Below, one piece after another: positions 36,215 through 47,412 of a stretch of 64,000 nt of DNA. Position numbers and translations under genes: made by a program. The notes beneath the pieces were generated by a model, which was not told the origin of the DNA, ran no database searches, and saw nothing but the letters and a program-made list of their open reading frames with translations. Every line of letters begins with the position of its first letter. Within the stretch, counting starts at the first letter, position 1. Source of the stretch: Juglans regia (Eukaryota > Streptophyta > Magnoliopsida > Fagales > Juglandaceae); the NCBI RefSeq assembly GCF_001411555.2, contig NC_049916.1, positions 23,578,558 through 23,642,557 of the forward strand, read 5' to 3'.

Positions 36215-38027
36215 ATGGCACCAAAGAAAAGTATTGATCCCTTAGGGGTAGAAAAACTGAATGGAGGAAATTTTCGAGCCTGAAAAATGCATATAACTAT
36301 TCTTCTAACCCATGAAAAGACCTTATATACATTAACAATACCAAAGCCATGTGAAGAAATTGTAGAAAATGATGAAAGTGAAAGTGAGAGCAGCGTTTCA
36401 AATAAAAATAAATGGATAGAACACAATGCATGGGCAAAATGTTTAATTTTGCATTGTATGAGTGATCATATTATTCCTTTATTTGAAGATTATGAAACTG
36501 CTAAGGAAATTATGGATGCAGTTGAAGCAAAATATGGTTTAAGGTCGGATACTTATATACAATTATTATTGGATAAGTATAACCGGACTTGTATCAAAGA
36601 GAATGATGATATTGTTGATCATGTACTTCAAATGGAGTTAATTGCAAAAGAATTACATGATGCCGGTCATCCTTTCACTGATAAAATACAAGTTACAACC
36701 ATACTAAATAGTATTCCTTCATCTTGGGATCACATTGTTACTTTTTTAATACGCAATGGAAATAAAGTAACAATGATATCGGTTCCAGTACTTTTATTAC
36801 TTGAAGGATAAATGATGAAGAGAGGTAATAAAGATGATGAATCATCCAATTTATTGATGGTTCAGGACAAATGTTCTACACAGAATAAGATGAAATCAAA
36901 ACAGTTTAAGAAAAAGAAATGGTTAAAAAGGAAACAAAATAAACTATTTTTTGGAAACTGTTTTAAGCGTGGAAAGAATGCCCATTACAAATCACAATGT
37001 CCTAACAAAGGAATAGTACAAGAAAGCAAGGAAATTGTGATAATAATCTCAGAAGTAATACTAGTGGAACTAGCGTCAGATTCATGGTGGGTTGACTCTG
37101 CAGCAATAAAACATATATGCAGGAACAAAAATATGTTTGTCAAACTTGAAGATAAACAAACAGGAGAGCACAGAGTGTTTATGGGCAATAATACATACTA
37201 CGATGTCTTGGGGCATGGTACATATAAATTCAAAGTGAATGATTCCGTTATTTTACTCAGTGATGTTCTATATGTACCTAATATTCGTAGGAATTTAGTA
37301 TCAGTGCTTGTACTAGATCCAAAAGGCTACACAATTGAGTTTAAATCTGGAACCGTTGTAATAAGTAAGGACAATGTGTCAGTAAAAGACGTGGAAGATC
37401 ACAATATGTATGTACTGAATGTTGATATTAATAAAGTACATATTTATGAGTATTTGAATGTGTCTACAGATTGTACATATTTATGACATTTAAGATTAGG
37501 CCATATAAATAAAAATAAAATGATCAGAATGTGTAAAAGTGAATTAATATCACAAATAAACTCAGATAATTTTGATATATGTGAACCATGTATCAAATAA
37601 AAAATGAGTAGTAAATCTTTTTTAAAAAGTTAGAAATCCACGGATTTAGTATAAATTATACATTCTGATGTTTATGGACCTTTTAAAACAAAAACCCATA
37701 GAGGAATTGAGTACTTTATTACTTTCACTGATAATTATTCAAGATATGGGCATATCTACTTACTCAAGCATAAATCTGAAGTAATTGAAATTTAAAAAAT
37801 TTAAATTAGAAGTAGAAACCTAGTTGTTTTAAATTTAAATTAGAAGTAGCAACCCAGTGGGGTAGATCCATTAAAAGTTTGAATAGTGATAGAGGAGGAG
37901 AATTTGAAACTTTAGATAATTTCTACAAATTGAATAGTATAAGACACATTTATACTATATCATATAAACCTTAACAAAATGGCATTGCAGAAATAAGAAA
38001 TAGAACTCCATTAGATATGGTGCGATC
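36215..38027 (+). pseudogene. Copia gag-protease-integrase relic (unit 2 and beyond)
   Basis: Gag starts MAPKKSIDPLGVEKLNG, with TGA in place of the family Trp at about 36280-36282. Two long open pieces follow (36287-36811 and 36812-37486). The knuckle CFKRGKNAHYKSQC has lost its second Cys. The protease motif reads WWVDSAA instead of WW-DSGA. After HLRLGHINKNKM the integrase N-terminus is recognisable (IHSDVYGPFKTKTHRGIEYF, FTDNYSRYGHIYLL), but with stops, frame shifts and a small internal repeat near 37795-37855. It ends at MVRS, where a hAT element begins at 38028. Non-functional. Confidence 0.85.
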
Positions 38028-38488
38028 TAGGGGTGTCAATATGTGACACGACCCGATAACCCAACACGAACACGACACGATAAAAGCGGGTTAGAGTTTA
38101 GTCTTAACGGGTTCGGGTCAAAACGGGTTGACCCGTTAAGACACGATAGCTTAACGGGTCACTAACGGGTCAACCCGTTATGACCCGTTAAGAAAGTTAA
38201 AATTACCCTTATACCCTTTATCCTTATAACCTAAAAATTATAACTAAAAGTATAAAAACTAATTTTAAAAAAAAACCCTAACCCATCCCCCATCAGCCGC
38301 CCCCCCCCCCCAATTTCCCAAATTATAAAAACAAATTTAAAAAAAAAACCCTAACTCTATCACTATCAGCCACGCCCCCCCTGTTTCTGCTTTCGTTCGT
38401 CGTCCCCCCTGGTTTCTTTTCGTTCGTTCGTCCGTCGTTCGACTCGTTCCCCTCCTCCCCTGCTTTCGTTCGTTCGTTCGTCCTCCCC
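38028..38488 (+). mobile_element. left end of a hAT element, same family as 50131-54301
   Basis: It begins TAGGGGTGTCAATATGTGAC and for about 240 bp is nearly identical to the left end of the complete element at 50131, including the AACGGGTC/GACCCGTT array. It then passes into a C-rich and CGTT-repeat stretch and into an assembly gap. The opposite end of the same family is not present beyond the gap. Confidence 0.8.
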
Positions 38489-38538
38489 NNNNNNNNNNNN
38501 NNNNNNNNNNNNNNNNNNNNNNNNNNNNNNNNNNNNNN
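38489..38538. other. assembly gap (50 N)
   Basis: Exactly 50 unknown bases, the same size as the gap at 50426-50475, so probably a fixed-length placeholder of unknown true size. It is preceded by TTCGTTCG repeats and followed by a different transposon end. Confidence 0.95.
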
Positions 38539-38582
38539 GAAGTCGGACGGAGTCGGAATTTTTGAAATTTTGCACACCCCTA
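38539..38582. mobile_element. right end of a second hAT-like family (TAGGGGTGTGCAAAA)
   Basis: Read in reverse, the end is TAGGGGTGTGCAAAATTTCA followed by a GACTCCGTCCGACTTC stretch. It resembles, but differs from, the TAGGGGTGTCAA end at 38028. The 8 bases after it (GTTTTAGG) do not match those before 38028 (GTGCGATC), so the two ends do not form one insertion. Confidence 0.5.
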
Positions 38583-38591
38583 GTTTTAGGA

Positions 38592-38812
38592 ATAGTTTGT
38601 TTTGGCCTAATTTTTGAACTCATTTCATTTAATAATTATATTTTTTTCTTATTTTTATATAAAATAAAATAAATAATTTATTTTTTTAAAATTTTAAAAT
38701 AAAAATAATATTAAAAAAATATAATTTAACAATATTTTATTTAATTTTTAATTTTAATATCAATTCATCTCGTCCTATCTACGAAAACAAAAACAAACGA
38801 GCTCTTAATACA
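38592..38812. mobile_element. GAGATGAGAT-family MITE (copy F), degenerate
   Basis: AT-rich core with TATAAAATAAAATAAATAATT and an end ATTCATCTCGTCCTATCT, matching the inverted form of the family. Confidence 0.45.
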
Positions 38813-39538
38813 TCTGAAAAGTCGTTTTCATTTTTTGAGAAAAAGACGAGTCATCCATCAATATATATATATATATATATTTTAAATACCTTAGTATTCA
38901 TTCATTGATCTGAACCCATATTACAAAGTGTTTTCTTACACAGTATACTCTCAATACAAGCTGGAACCTCTTCTATCCAAACAATTTCAGAAAACAAAGA
39001 TAAGGATTTTTTAGCTAGACTAACTAATATTAACTTTTCTATAAACAAACTTAACACTCCATTGACTCCTAACTTTTAACAGTTTCTTAGTATTTTCAAT
39101 GACACATTCATAACTGGAAAAATCTTATTTTTCTTCATTGACAGCATTCATGATGACTTGAGCATCCCCTTCAAAAACAACTCTACGAAAATTAAGGTCT
39201 CTAAAAAATTCCATAGCTTTCCTTAGTGCATAACCTTCTGCTGTTGCAGGATAAAAAACAAGGGTTCTTTGTTCACCAACAGCTGCCATGCTCCTCGAGT
39301 CCTGTAAAAATCTCTACCCTTGTTTAGCTAATAGAGTTATGTTGAATGACTATATGTCTTTGAAACCCAACCCTCCTTTAGCCTTAGAAGTCCCTAATTT
39401 TTCCCAACTGCACCAGTGCAAACAACTACTTGTCTTCTAATTTCCCCACCATAAATTGGCCATTAGAGAATTTAACACCTTACAAAGGTTTTTTTGGAGT
39501 TTAAAAACACTCATAGTGTAAGTTGGTATTGCTTGTAA

Positions 39539-40109
39539 GAGCATTAGCATTGGTTTATGCATATGCATATGCAAAATTACCTCTTTTGCATATTCACTTT
39601 GTCATTCAAGCAAAATTCTCACATTGGCTTATGCATATTTGAAACAAAATAATAATAAAATATTATTATTTTATTATTATTACTTTTTTGCTAAAATCAA
39701 TTTTTTTTTTTTATATATTTTACAATTAATATCCACTACATACATTTGACATTAATGATACAAATGTAATAATACAAAATATAATTTTTTAATAATAATA
39801 TATTAAAAATATAATAAAATGAAAAAAATATAATATATTATAATAATAAAATGAATGTGCAAGTGAATGTTTGTTTTGTTGTTGAATGAGGGAGAAAATG
39901 AAAGGATTGTGTGAGAGAGAGTGGGAGGAGAGATAAATAATTATTAAAATATGATTTGTAGAGTGAATAGTGGTTATCCAAATTTGGATAAGTACTATTC
40001 ATAGGTAGCTAAATATTTGGATATGCATAAGCCAATGTGGAGAATTTTAGGGCCATATTATGCAAATATAACTTTGCATATGCATATGCATAGACCAATG
40101 CTAATGCTC
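39539..40109. mobile_element. Harbinger-type MITE (TAA target site), nested in the LINE
   Basis: Terminal inverted repeats GAGCATTAGCATTGGTTTAT and its complement (ATAGACCAATGCTAATGCTC) are flanked by TAA on both sides (39536-39538 and 40110-40112). The subterminal ATGCATATGCA repeats are also inverted. 571 bp, AT-rich, no coding capacity. A 3-bp TAA/TTA site is typical of PIF/Harbinger elements. The terminal repeat is close to that of the element at 56443-57065. Confidence 0.85.
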
Positions 40110-40163
40110 TAAGACTGCCTTAATCATTACCTCCTTATCAGTTGCTGACATAAATGCATTTTT

Positions 40164-41673
40164 TCAATTATTAATCTTCTTCGACACCCTTTCTTTTATG
40201 CTTCTAAAGGTGTTGTATTTGGATTTTCCAACTGCAGAGGGTAAACCTAGATACTTTTCATAGCTGCCCTTTATAACTGCTCCCCCTAACTCCATTATCT
40301 TCTCTTTATCCTCACCCCTCGAGTTGGAGCTAAAAAACACTGATGTTTTTTCCTTGTTTAAAAACTGACCAAGGGTCACCCTGCCTTAGTCCTCTTGATG
40401 GTTGGATCTTAGAACTTGGTTTACCATTAATAAGAGCAGCATAACCAATAGTGGAGACACGCTTCATAACAAGATCAATCCATTTCCTGCAGAAACCCAT
40501 CCTTTCCATCATTCCTTCCAAAAAACTTCATTCAATTATGTCGTATGCTTTAAACATATCAAGCTTGATGGCCATATTACCCAATCTGCATTTTTTTCTT
40601 GCTTTCATGGTATGCAAAACCTCATATGCCACCATTATGTTGTCTGTTATTAGCCTTCCTGGAATGAAGGCACTTTGATTGGGTGAAACTATTTCATTCA
40701 AAAAAAATTTTAGTCTATTTGCCATCACTTTTGACATCAACTTATAGCCAACATTATAAAGGCTAATTGGCCTAAAATCACTGGCCTTCTTAGGTTCCTT
40801 AACTTTAGGAATTAGAGCTACGTATGTATGATTCATAGAAGGTGTAAGGGAGTTACCATTAAACCATGCTAGTACTATTTGCTCACCTCATCCCCAACAA
40901 TCTGCCAATGCTTTTGAAAAAAGTAAGCCCCAAAGCTATCTGGTCCAAGTGACTTCAAAGGGGCCATGTGTTTGGGAGCTTCCTCAACTTCATCTCTACA
41001 GAAAGGTATGGACAAATTGTCATTCATTTCTTCTGTTACACAAGGAGCCACTGCCTGCAAACAAGCTTCAATATCCCCATCACTTGGGGTTGTGGATTTG
41101 AATAGCTTATGGAAATATTCATTAAAAAGCTTGTCTATCATTTCAGGCTCTGCATCTTATCTTGTTCATCAAGAATCTGTCTATCCAGTTCTTTTTCCTC
41201 CTTTGGTTGGCACAACTGTGAAAAAACTTTGTATTACGATCACCCAGTTGATACCAATCCAGCTTTGCTCTTTGCCTCCACTTCAAATCCTCCATTTCAA
41301 GAGAGACTCTTATCTCATTTTGAAGCTTTTTAATCTCCACCATATTATGATTCCTTTCATTCATCTGTAAGTTTTTCAACAATTATGTTTTTTCTTTCAA
41401 TATTTTGCCCTTGTCATTCTCTAAATGCTTGTTCCATTTAACAAATGCTCCTTTGCTGTCCTCCAGCAACTTCTGAAGTGACTTGGCTAAATCTCCCCCT
41501 ACTTGCCTCGTGGTCCAAACATTTTTTATGACTTCCTCACAACCTTCCTCAAGAGTCCATCTAGCCTCATATCTAAACATCCTTCTCCTCCTCCATGTTA
41601 TTGAAAGTACCTGCTTCATACTCAGCAAAAGGGGTCTATGGTCTGAACATCTTGCTGTAACACCTCTACCCAC
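40164..41673 (-). pseudogene. LINE reverse transcriptase fragments
   Basis: From right to left: EARWTLEEGCEEVIKNVW (41673 side), LDWYQLGDRNTKFFHSCANQ, LGPDSFGAYFFQKHWQIVG, YVALIPKVKEPKKASDFRPI, LYNVGYKLMSKVMANRL, NQSAFIPGRLITDNIMVAYE and RGLRQGDP. Then comes a direct jump to LGQFLNKEKTSVFFSSN and YLGLPSAVGKSK. These are classic plant LINE ORF2 blocks. The missing piece between RGLRQGDP and the FNKEKT region includes the YADD catalytic loop. Confidence 0.88.
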
Positions 41674-41718
41674 CCTTCTTTATAAATCTCCTTCCATCTT
41701 AAATTGGCTACTGCCCTA

Positions 41719-42290
41719 TCAAGCATTTCCCTTAGTGAAAGTCTCACTATCATGCATGTTACTCCAAGTAAGTTTGTCTCCCCTCCAACCCATATTAAAA
41801 AGGCCTCCCCTTTCTAGTACATTTATGAACATATTCATTTGTTTCTCTTGCCTTTGTTTCTCTCCCACCTTCTCATCATGTGTTAAGATTTCTTTAAAAT
41901 CCCCCACCACACACCAACCCACCCCATCATTGGGTCTTAGAGAAGCCAACAACTTCCACGCTTCTTCTCTTAAACTGGTTTCTGGTTGCCCATAAAAACT
42001 AGTTAGCAACCATATCTCTTTCCCTTCCTCATTTGTGACCCAAGCATTAATGTGTCTGTTTGAGTAATTTAATATCTCTAACTCCACAGACTGGTCCCAT
42101 AGAAGCATAAGACCCCATTTCCTTCCTTCTAGATCTACTACAAAACACCACTCACTTCTCACCCTTCTTTTTATACTATCACACTTTTCACTCCTTAATT
42201 TTGTTTCCATAAAAAAGACCACATTTGACCTCTTCTCCTTTACCAAATGGCAAAGGTCTTGAACTATTCGAGGGTTGCCAAGTCCTCGGC
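41719..42290 (-). pseudogene. LINE endonuclease domain
   Basis: An AP-endonuclease-like fold is recognisable from FMETKL near the start, WLLTSFYGQPE, WCVVGDFKEIL and FNMGWRGDKLTWSN. The key Glu of the MET-K block, the Asp of VVGDF and the DKLTWSN-type segment are retained. It was once joined to the reverse transcriptase as ORF2. Confidence 0.82.
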
Positions 42291-42463
42291 AATTTCAACT
42301 TAGTGTTTTCATAATGATTGGTGGAGCTGTCCACCAGCATCCACCAAAACAATGTGTCTCTTTCACCTCACTATTACTACATTTTGCTTTTTTCCTCTCC
42401 CTTTCCACCACTTCTCATTTCCCATCTTGTCTAAATAGCCTTTTTGATAAGCAAGAAGCACTG

Positions 42464-43598
42464 TTAGAAACCATAGAATTTTTTTTCCCTTGCTTTCCTA
42501 TTCCAAACCCCCATAGTTCTTCCTTTTACCTTCATTAAGCAATCACTTATATCAATTCTTTCTCCCATTTCACTCATCTCCTCCCTTGATTCCTCACTCT
42601 TTTTCTCTTGATTTTCTGTTGTAGTTTCCTTCCATGTTTCAGTACTAACCATTTTTGCATTCCCCCTTTCATCTTCTTGAAAATCTTGGTTTTTACTCAT
42701 CACCTCCTCACTTCTTACATTAATTTCTTCCTCCCTCTGAATTTCATCTTGTTTCTGACTTCCTTCCTTCTCCTTCACACTATTATTCTTTTCCTCATCC
42801 TTTACTCCAACTACATTTCTTGTTATCATTTTTTGTTTCCATCTCACATTTCTACCCTCCTCTTTCTGCTTAAATTTAGCTCTCATCCATGCCCTCATCC
42901 AAGTACCAAACTGAGTCTCTTCCTCCTCCTTCCCCATACATCCTCCTTCTCCATGGATGATATAGCCACATTTAAAACAAAAATGTGGAAGTTTTTCAAA
43001 TTTCAGAGGAACTCAATAAGTTCTCCCTTTAATAGCAATAGACTATAGTCCTTCACCTAGCCAATAGTTTCCCAAGCTCTATTTCTATTAAAATCCTTAG
43101 AAATGAACCCCACCCACTCCCATCGTCCTGTGACTCAACTTCCAGTACTTTACCCACAGTCTCACCTCGTTTTTCTCCTCTTTCCTTATTCATACATACG
43201 ATTGGTAAGTCATGAAACTTAACCTAGAACCTCTCCCTACTGAAATCCATCTGCTGTGGTGGTATGAATCCATCTAAGGGCAATATCACAAACATCTGGT
43301 TGTCGAATAACCATGCTCTCCTATCAAGGATCCTCTGTTTATCAGCTTGGTTAGCGAAGGTGATTACAAACATATTTGTGCCCACCTCTTGAAACTGAGC
43401 CTTCTTGCTTATCCTCCACACTTTAGCCATCGTTGCTTCAATAACCCCCTGACTTATGTTTCTTTCCATCCATACATTTCCTACCAGACTACATTCCCCT
43501 TTATTTTTCAACTCCTCAGAGATCTCATCATATAGGTCTACTTGCTGAGATTCTTCCTCCGTCAGCTTCAAACATTCCCATTTTTTTTGCAAGGTCAT
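42464..43598 (-). pseudogene. LINE ORF1 (DUF4283 plus zinc knuckle)
   Basis: Starts MTLQKKWECLKLTEEESQQV and includes the DUF4283-like block FVITFANQADKQRILDRRAW and GFIPPQQMDFSRERF (43598-43224). After a stop it continues with KFHDLPIVC and then a single zinc knuckle CFKCGYIIHGEGGC, spacing CX2CX4HX4C, near 42970. A charged Glu/Lys-rich tail follows down to 42464. Interrupted and non-functional. Confidence 0.78.
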
Positions 43599-43734
43599 TC
43601 ATCATTTCTAAACACCCCATTCCTGCTGTAAACGGGAAAAAACAAACCACCCCTTCCTAATACCACTCTGTAGCGTAAGGAATGAAAAAACAAACCCCAA
43701 TCTCTTCTACCACCTTTCTACTACCAGTGTTCTC

Positions 43735-43850
43735 CAATTTATTATGCAAGAGCAGACTAAACCAACCCTTCCACCACCTTTCTGCCACCACTCAGGTACA
43801 TAAAGTAGACTAAACCAACCCTTCCACCACCTTACTGCCACCACTCAATG
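43735..43850. repeat. two-unit tandem repeat in the LINE 5' region
   Basis: AGACTAAACCAACCCTTCCA followed by CCACCTT-CTGCCACCACTCA occurs twice, about 60 bp apart, upstream of LINE ORF1. Internal repeats in the 5' untranslated region are common in LINEs. Confidence 0.6.
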
Positions 43851-44002
43851 CCGTTGCGCACACACCTCGTACCCCTCTGCCACCTCCTAATTCTGTTAGA
43901 ATATTCGTGGACCCCACTTCACCTCACATCCCTCTCCAAGAGAAAAAATAGAGATAAGAATTTCGCAACCACAAAAAAATGTATAGATATAGTCATCCAT
44001 CA

Positions 44003-44478
44003 GTATTGTCTTTGTGAATCGGGGGGGATGAAGAAGTAATAGGGTATGGACCATGCTATAGTACTGCTCATCGAGAATTCTCAAAGAAAAGAACCTGTAT
44101 TTTTTGTTGTTTTTTTTTTCTCAAACATTTTTTAGATTCATTAAACATTTAATTTTTTTTATAAAATATTAAAAAAATACTTATATAACTATTAAATAAA
44201 TAAATAAACGAAAATTGATAACTTTTATCGAGATGCATCCTCGGTGAATGCATAATTTCCCAAAGGTTATTATCAAGTTATAAATGTTAGTTAGCATATA
44301 TCTATTATATGCAGTTTGTTTATTAATGTGTGAATGAAAAAGAGGATGGTCCTTCAACGTGGTAGGCTGCGTGGAAGTATATCCTCTCATGTTGTTATTC
44401 GACTTAAGTGCTTCAAGTATAAATAAACACATAAAATGGGATATATATATAATTTATTTAAATGTTGTTCAAATATTT
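44003..44478. other. AT-rich intergenic sequence
   Basis: Between the LINE target-site copy and the COP1-bearing segment. Nothing recognisable was seen. Confidence 0.4.
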
Positions 44479-44488
44479 ATATGAATAA

Positions 44489-45641
44489 ACGCTTCAGAAC
44501 AGCCCATCAGAAGTTGTCTAAATAACAGCCCCCCACTTGTATTAAGACACGTAAGAAATCTATTTAAATAAATATTACAGAAGACCACACCTGATTAAAA
44601 CCCATGTGAAATAAAACTCTTCTTCCTTGCATCGAAACCCCTTCCCCCCTGGCAACCTACGAAACCCGAAACCCCTCCCTTCCCCTTCGCCGAAACCCCT
44701 TCCCCTGACAACCATACCAACTACCATCTTTTAAAGACCTTCCCCTCCTCGCTCTCTCCCACCACTCACCATAAAATTAGCAAAAATTCACTTCTCCAGA
44801 GCAGACTGCCAGACATACAAGTTCAAAATATCTTCTAATATGGAAGATACCTCACTGGCAGCACAGGCACTCGTCCCTACCTTCAAACCCAACCCCTTGC
44901 TAGACCCTGACATCGAACCACTGCCACCACTACATCCACCGCCTGATCACACGACTCCGGAGGCTGTAGGATGTGAGCTGGACAAGGACACATTGTGCCC
45001 AATATGCATGCAGATCATAATGGATGCATTTCTCACCACATGTGGCCACAGTTTCTATTACATGTGCATTGTCACCCACTTGAGAAACAAGAGCTACTGT
45101 CCTTGCTGCACTCACTACCTCACCACCAACCATATTTTCCCTAATTTTCTACTCGACAAGGTTTTTCCTTTTTTGATTTAGTTTGCCCATTATTGCGCAT
45201 GTTTTTTTTCATGCTTGCTCTGTTTGGCATCGGAGAAACTGTGGGAGACAGTAAGAAATGTGAATCTTGAATTAGATTCTCCGTCTGTCATAGCTCGGCA
45301 AGGTTGAGCTTCAGTCCGTTGATGGAGCTCTGGGTTTGGGATGGGTGCGTGGAGGTTGGTCTCCGACCGTCTAGGTTCGACATGGTGGAGCTGAGTCTAT
45401 CGCGGCTCCGAGGTTCAATCTCCGTCCATTGCGGCTCGACATGGTGGAGCTGAGTTCGTCGATGGAGCTTTGGATTTGGTCAGGGTCCTTCGGTGGAAGA
45501 CGAAGAGAGCACAAGCAGAAGATTGGAGAGTTTTGTATTTTTGGATTAATTGTAGGCAGGCGCACGGGATGTAAATTAAACGACTTATGTGGAGGGCTAG
45601 TTTTTTAGGTTGGACAGCCCGACCGGCTGAAATGTATTCTC
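44489..45641 (+). mobile_element. possible Mutator-like element carrying a gene fragment
   Basis: A 10-bp direct repeat ATATGAATAA lies at 44479-44488 and 45642-45651. Just inside, degenerate inverted ends can be aligned: CTAAATAACAGCCCCCCAC on the left with CTAAAAAACTAGCCCTCCAC read in reverse on the right, each about 25 bp from a TTCAG. A 9-11 bp duplication and poor terminal repeats fit an old Mutator-like (Pack-MULE) element, and the cargo is the COP1-like exon. The outermost bases of the two ends do not align well, so this is an inference. Confidence 0.4.
44840..45181 (+). pseudogene. COP1 RING-exon fragment
   Basis: The 113-codon frame matches the N-terminus of the plant photomorphogenesis E3 ligase COP1: acidic/Pro-rich start, then DKDTLCPICMQIIMDAFLT, CGHSF, THLRNKSYCPCC and FPNFLLDK. 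After FLLDK a GTTTTTCC sequence follows, as at an exon end, and the frame reads into probable intron and stops. The coiled coil and WD40 repeats of COP1 are absent downstream. RING ligands C53, C56, C68, H70, C76, C87 and C90 are present, but the expected Cys at residue 73 is Tyr (TAT for TGT), so zinc site binding is broken. Whether it is transcribed cannot be seen. Confidence 0.85.
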
Positions 45642-45651
45642 ATATGAATAA

Positions 45652-47400
45652 CATTAAATATTATATAGAGGTTCTACTTATTGCCATATCTCTCACCTCG
45701 TGGGACACTCAAGTTCAAATAAGAACTTAATATATCTGTAATTGTAATGTTGACTAGGGCAAGTTTGGCCCGTTTGGAGGTTTAGATGAGACATAAAATT
45801 TTTATCTGATGTCATTTCATTTTATTTCTAAACATAATTCAAATACAAAATTTTCAAACTAATCATTACAAAATTTTTAAACTTTTAAATAAAAAATAAA
45901 AAACAATTCAAATTTTTTTAAATCTTTAAACAAAAATAATATAATAAAACTATATTATTATAATATTTTAACTTTATAATATTTTTTATTCAACTTTTTT
46001 TTTCTCAGTTTCTAAAATCTAAAAATTACTCAACTCAAACTATATCATTACTATTCACAAACTATCTTACTATTATTCATAAAATTCTCATCCCATCTCA
46101 CTTCTTACCTTTCAAACAGAAGGTGGTCACTGATAGTGGCTACTGATTGTATTTTTTTTTTAATTTTTTTACTTAATTGTTAGGTAATTATTTTTAAATG
46201 AATTTTTATTTTTATTTTTTAAAAATATTTAATGAATTTAAATTTATTTTTTTACTTATGGTAGTACGATCATTTTTTTAAATGTTAAAGGATATAAAAA
46301 GTGCATAATAATAATAATAATAATAATAATTAAAAAAAAAAAAAAAAACCTCATCTACCCTTGTCGGCAGCATCCATTAGTGGAGTCCACCTGCTGAGGT
46401 GAAAAAAAATAAAAAATAAAAAATTTATTTATTTTTTTTTTTCACAGTATGTTGTGGCTTCCGACTGCTCCCAGCATATCTCTTATATATTAAGGTGCAT
46501 GAAGAAAGAGCCGAGACGCCGGTAATGATAAGATGTTTGTCGGTGTACGTACGTCTGAAGACTGATGTGAAGTAGTATTGTTGTTTGAGTCGCTTACTCT
46601 GCCGCTTAGTAATTCACCTTAATTGATGGTTAGGTTTCATTTATTTTATAAATTTATTTTAATTTATCTTAATTTATCATTATAATTTTTTTAAATTTTA
46701 ATATAAAATATAATAAATAATTTAATTTTTTTAAATTTTTAAATAATAATAATATTAAAAAATAATATTTTATCAATTAAACTCAGTTCAACATCTAAAT
46801 GAAACTTAGTTTTACAATTTTTTTATTTATATTTTTTTAATATTTTTAAAAAATAAAAAAATACACCAATGCCTTAATCACTAAGTGAATTTTTTTTTTT
46901 TTTTAAACGGTTAAATAGAGCAGTACAACTTAGGAACCAAAGTATTTTTTTTCCTTACTTTTTCTCAATTCCGAAGGATAATCCTCTCAAAAAAAAAAAA
47001 AAATCCAAAGGGTAAGAAATGTGTGATGGTTATAATACGTAGTATATAACTTTTGCGTAATTTTTTTAAAAATTAGTGATATTTATTATTAAAAATTTAA
47101 TTTTTTTATTTTAATATCATATTTATTTATATTTTTTAAAAAAATACTCAAAACTTACCTATCATATGACTATAAATATCATTTATCAATCCTAAAAGCC
47201 ATGTTTTTTCCATGAGTAAAGTTTGGTCCCAATCAAAATTAGAAATAGACCCAATTGCGAATTAGGTGATTTTATCTGAGAAATGATGGGAACGTAACGT
47301 CAAGAAGGAATCTAGGAGTACTAAATCAACACCTGAGAAAATCTGCAGGACCATTAGATTAACATGCATCACCATATAGTAATTCTCCACATTTTTTTCA
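45652..47400. other. AT-rich intergenic region with MITE copies
   Basis: GAGATGAGAT-family members are recognisable at about 45769-46126 (CCCGTTTGGAGGTTTAGATG ... CATCCCATCTCACTTCTTAC) and, more degenerate, at about 46629-46790. An (AAT)n run lies at 46305-46330 with a poly(A) tract after it. No gene is supported. Confidence 0.5.
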
Positions 47401-47412
47401 TTTAAAGCATTC

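Larger units (their letters stand above)
30252..37053 (+). repeat. segmental duplication, unit 2
   Basis: Direct copy of 22459-29268 (see unit 1). The offset changes from 7838 bp at the GDSL start to 7785 bp at the gag end, owing to small indels and a deletion of about 110 bp before gag. Beyond 37053 the Copia relic continues into protease and integrase sequence that unit 1 lacks. Confidence 0.9.
38861..43990 (-). mobile_element. L1-type LINE, defective, with nested MITE
   Basis: Flanked by a 12-bp direct repeat AGTCATCCATCA (38849-38860 and 43991-44002). On the minus strand the order is ORF1 (43598 to about 42464), endonuclease (about 42290-41719), reverse transcriptase (about 41673-40164), a C-terminal zf-RVT-like part (about 39535-39330, with CSWEKLGTSKAKGGLGF) and an RNase H-like part (about 39320-39120). 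The 3' end is a TA-repeat tail. Stops and frame shifts occur throughout. The reverse transcriptase jumps from RGLRQGDP directly to sequence that normally lies after the YADD motif, so the catalytic centre is deleted. A 571-bp MITE sits between the RT and the C-terminal part. Confidence 0.88.

Noticed and set aside
38028..38582. A single hAT insertion spanning the gap
   Set aside because: The two ends belong to different families and the flanking 8-mers (GTGCGATC, GTTTTAGG) do not match.
44840..45181. Functional short COP1-like ubiquitin ligase
   Set aside because: A zinc ligand is lost and coiled coil and WD40 parts are absent; called a pseudogene fragment instead.
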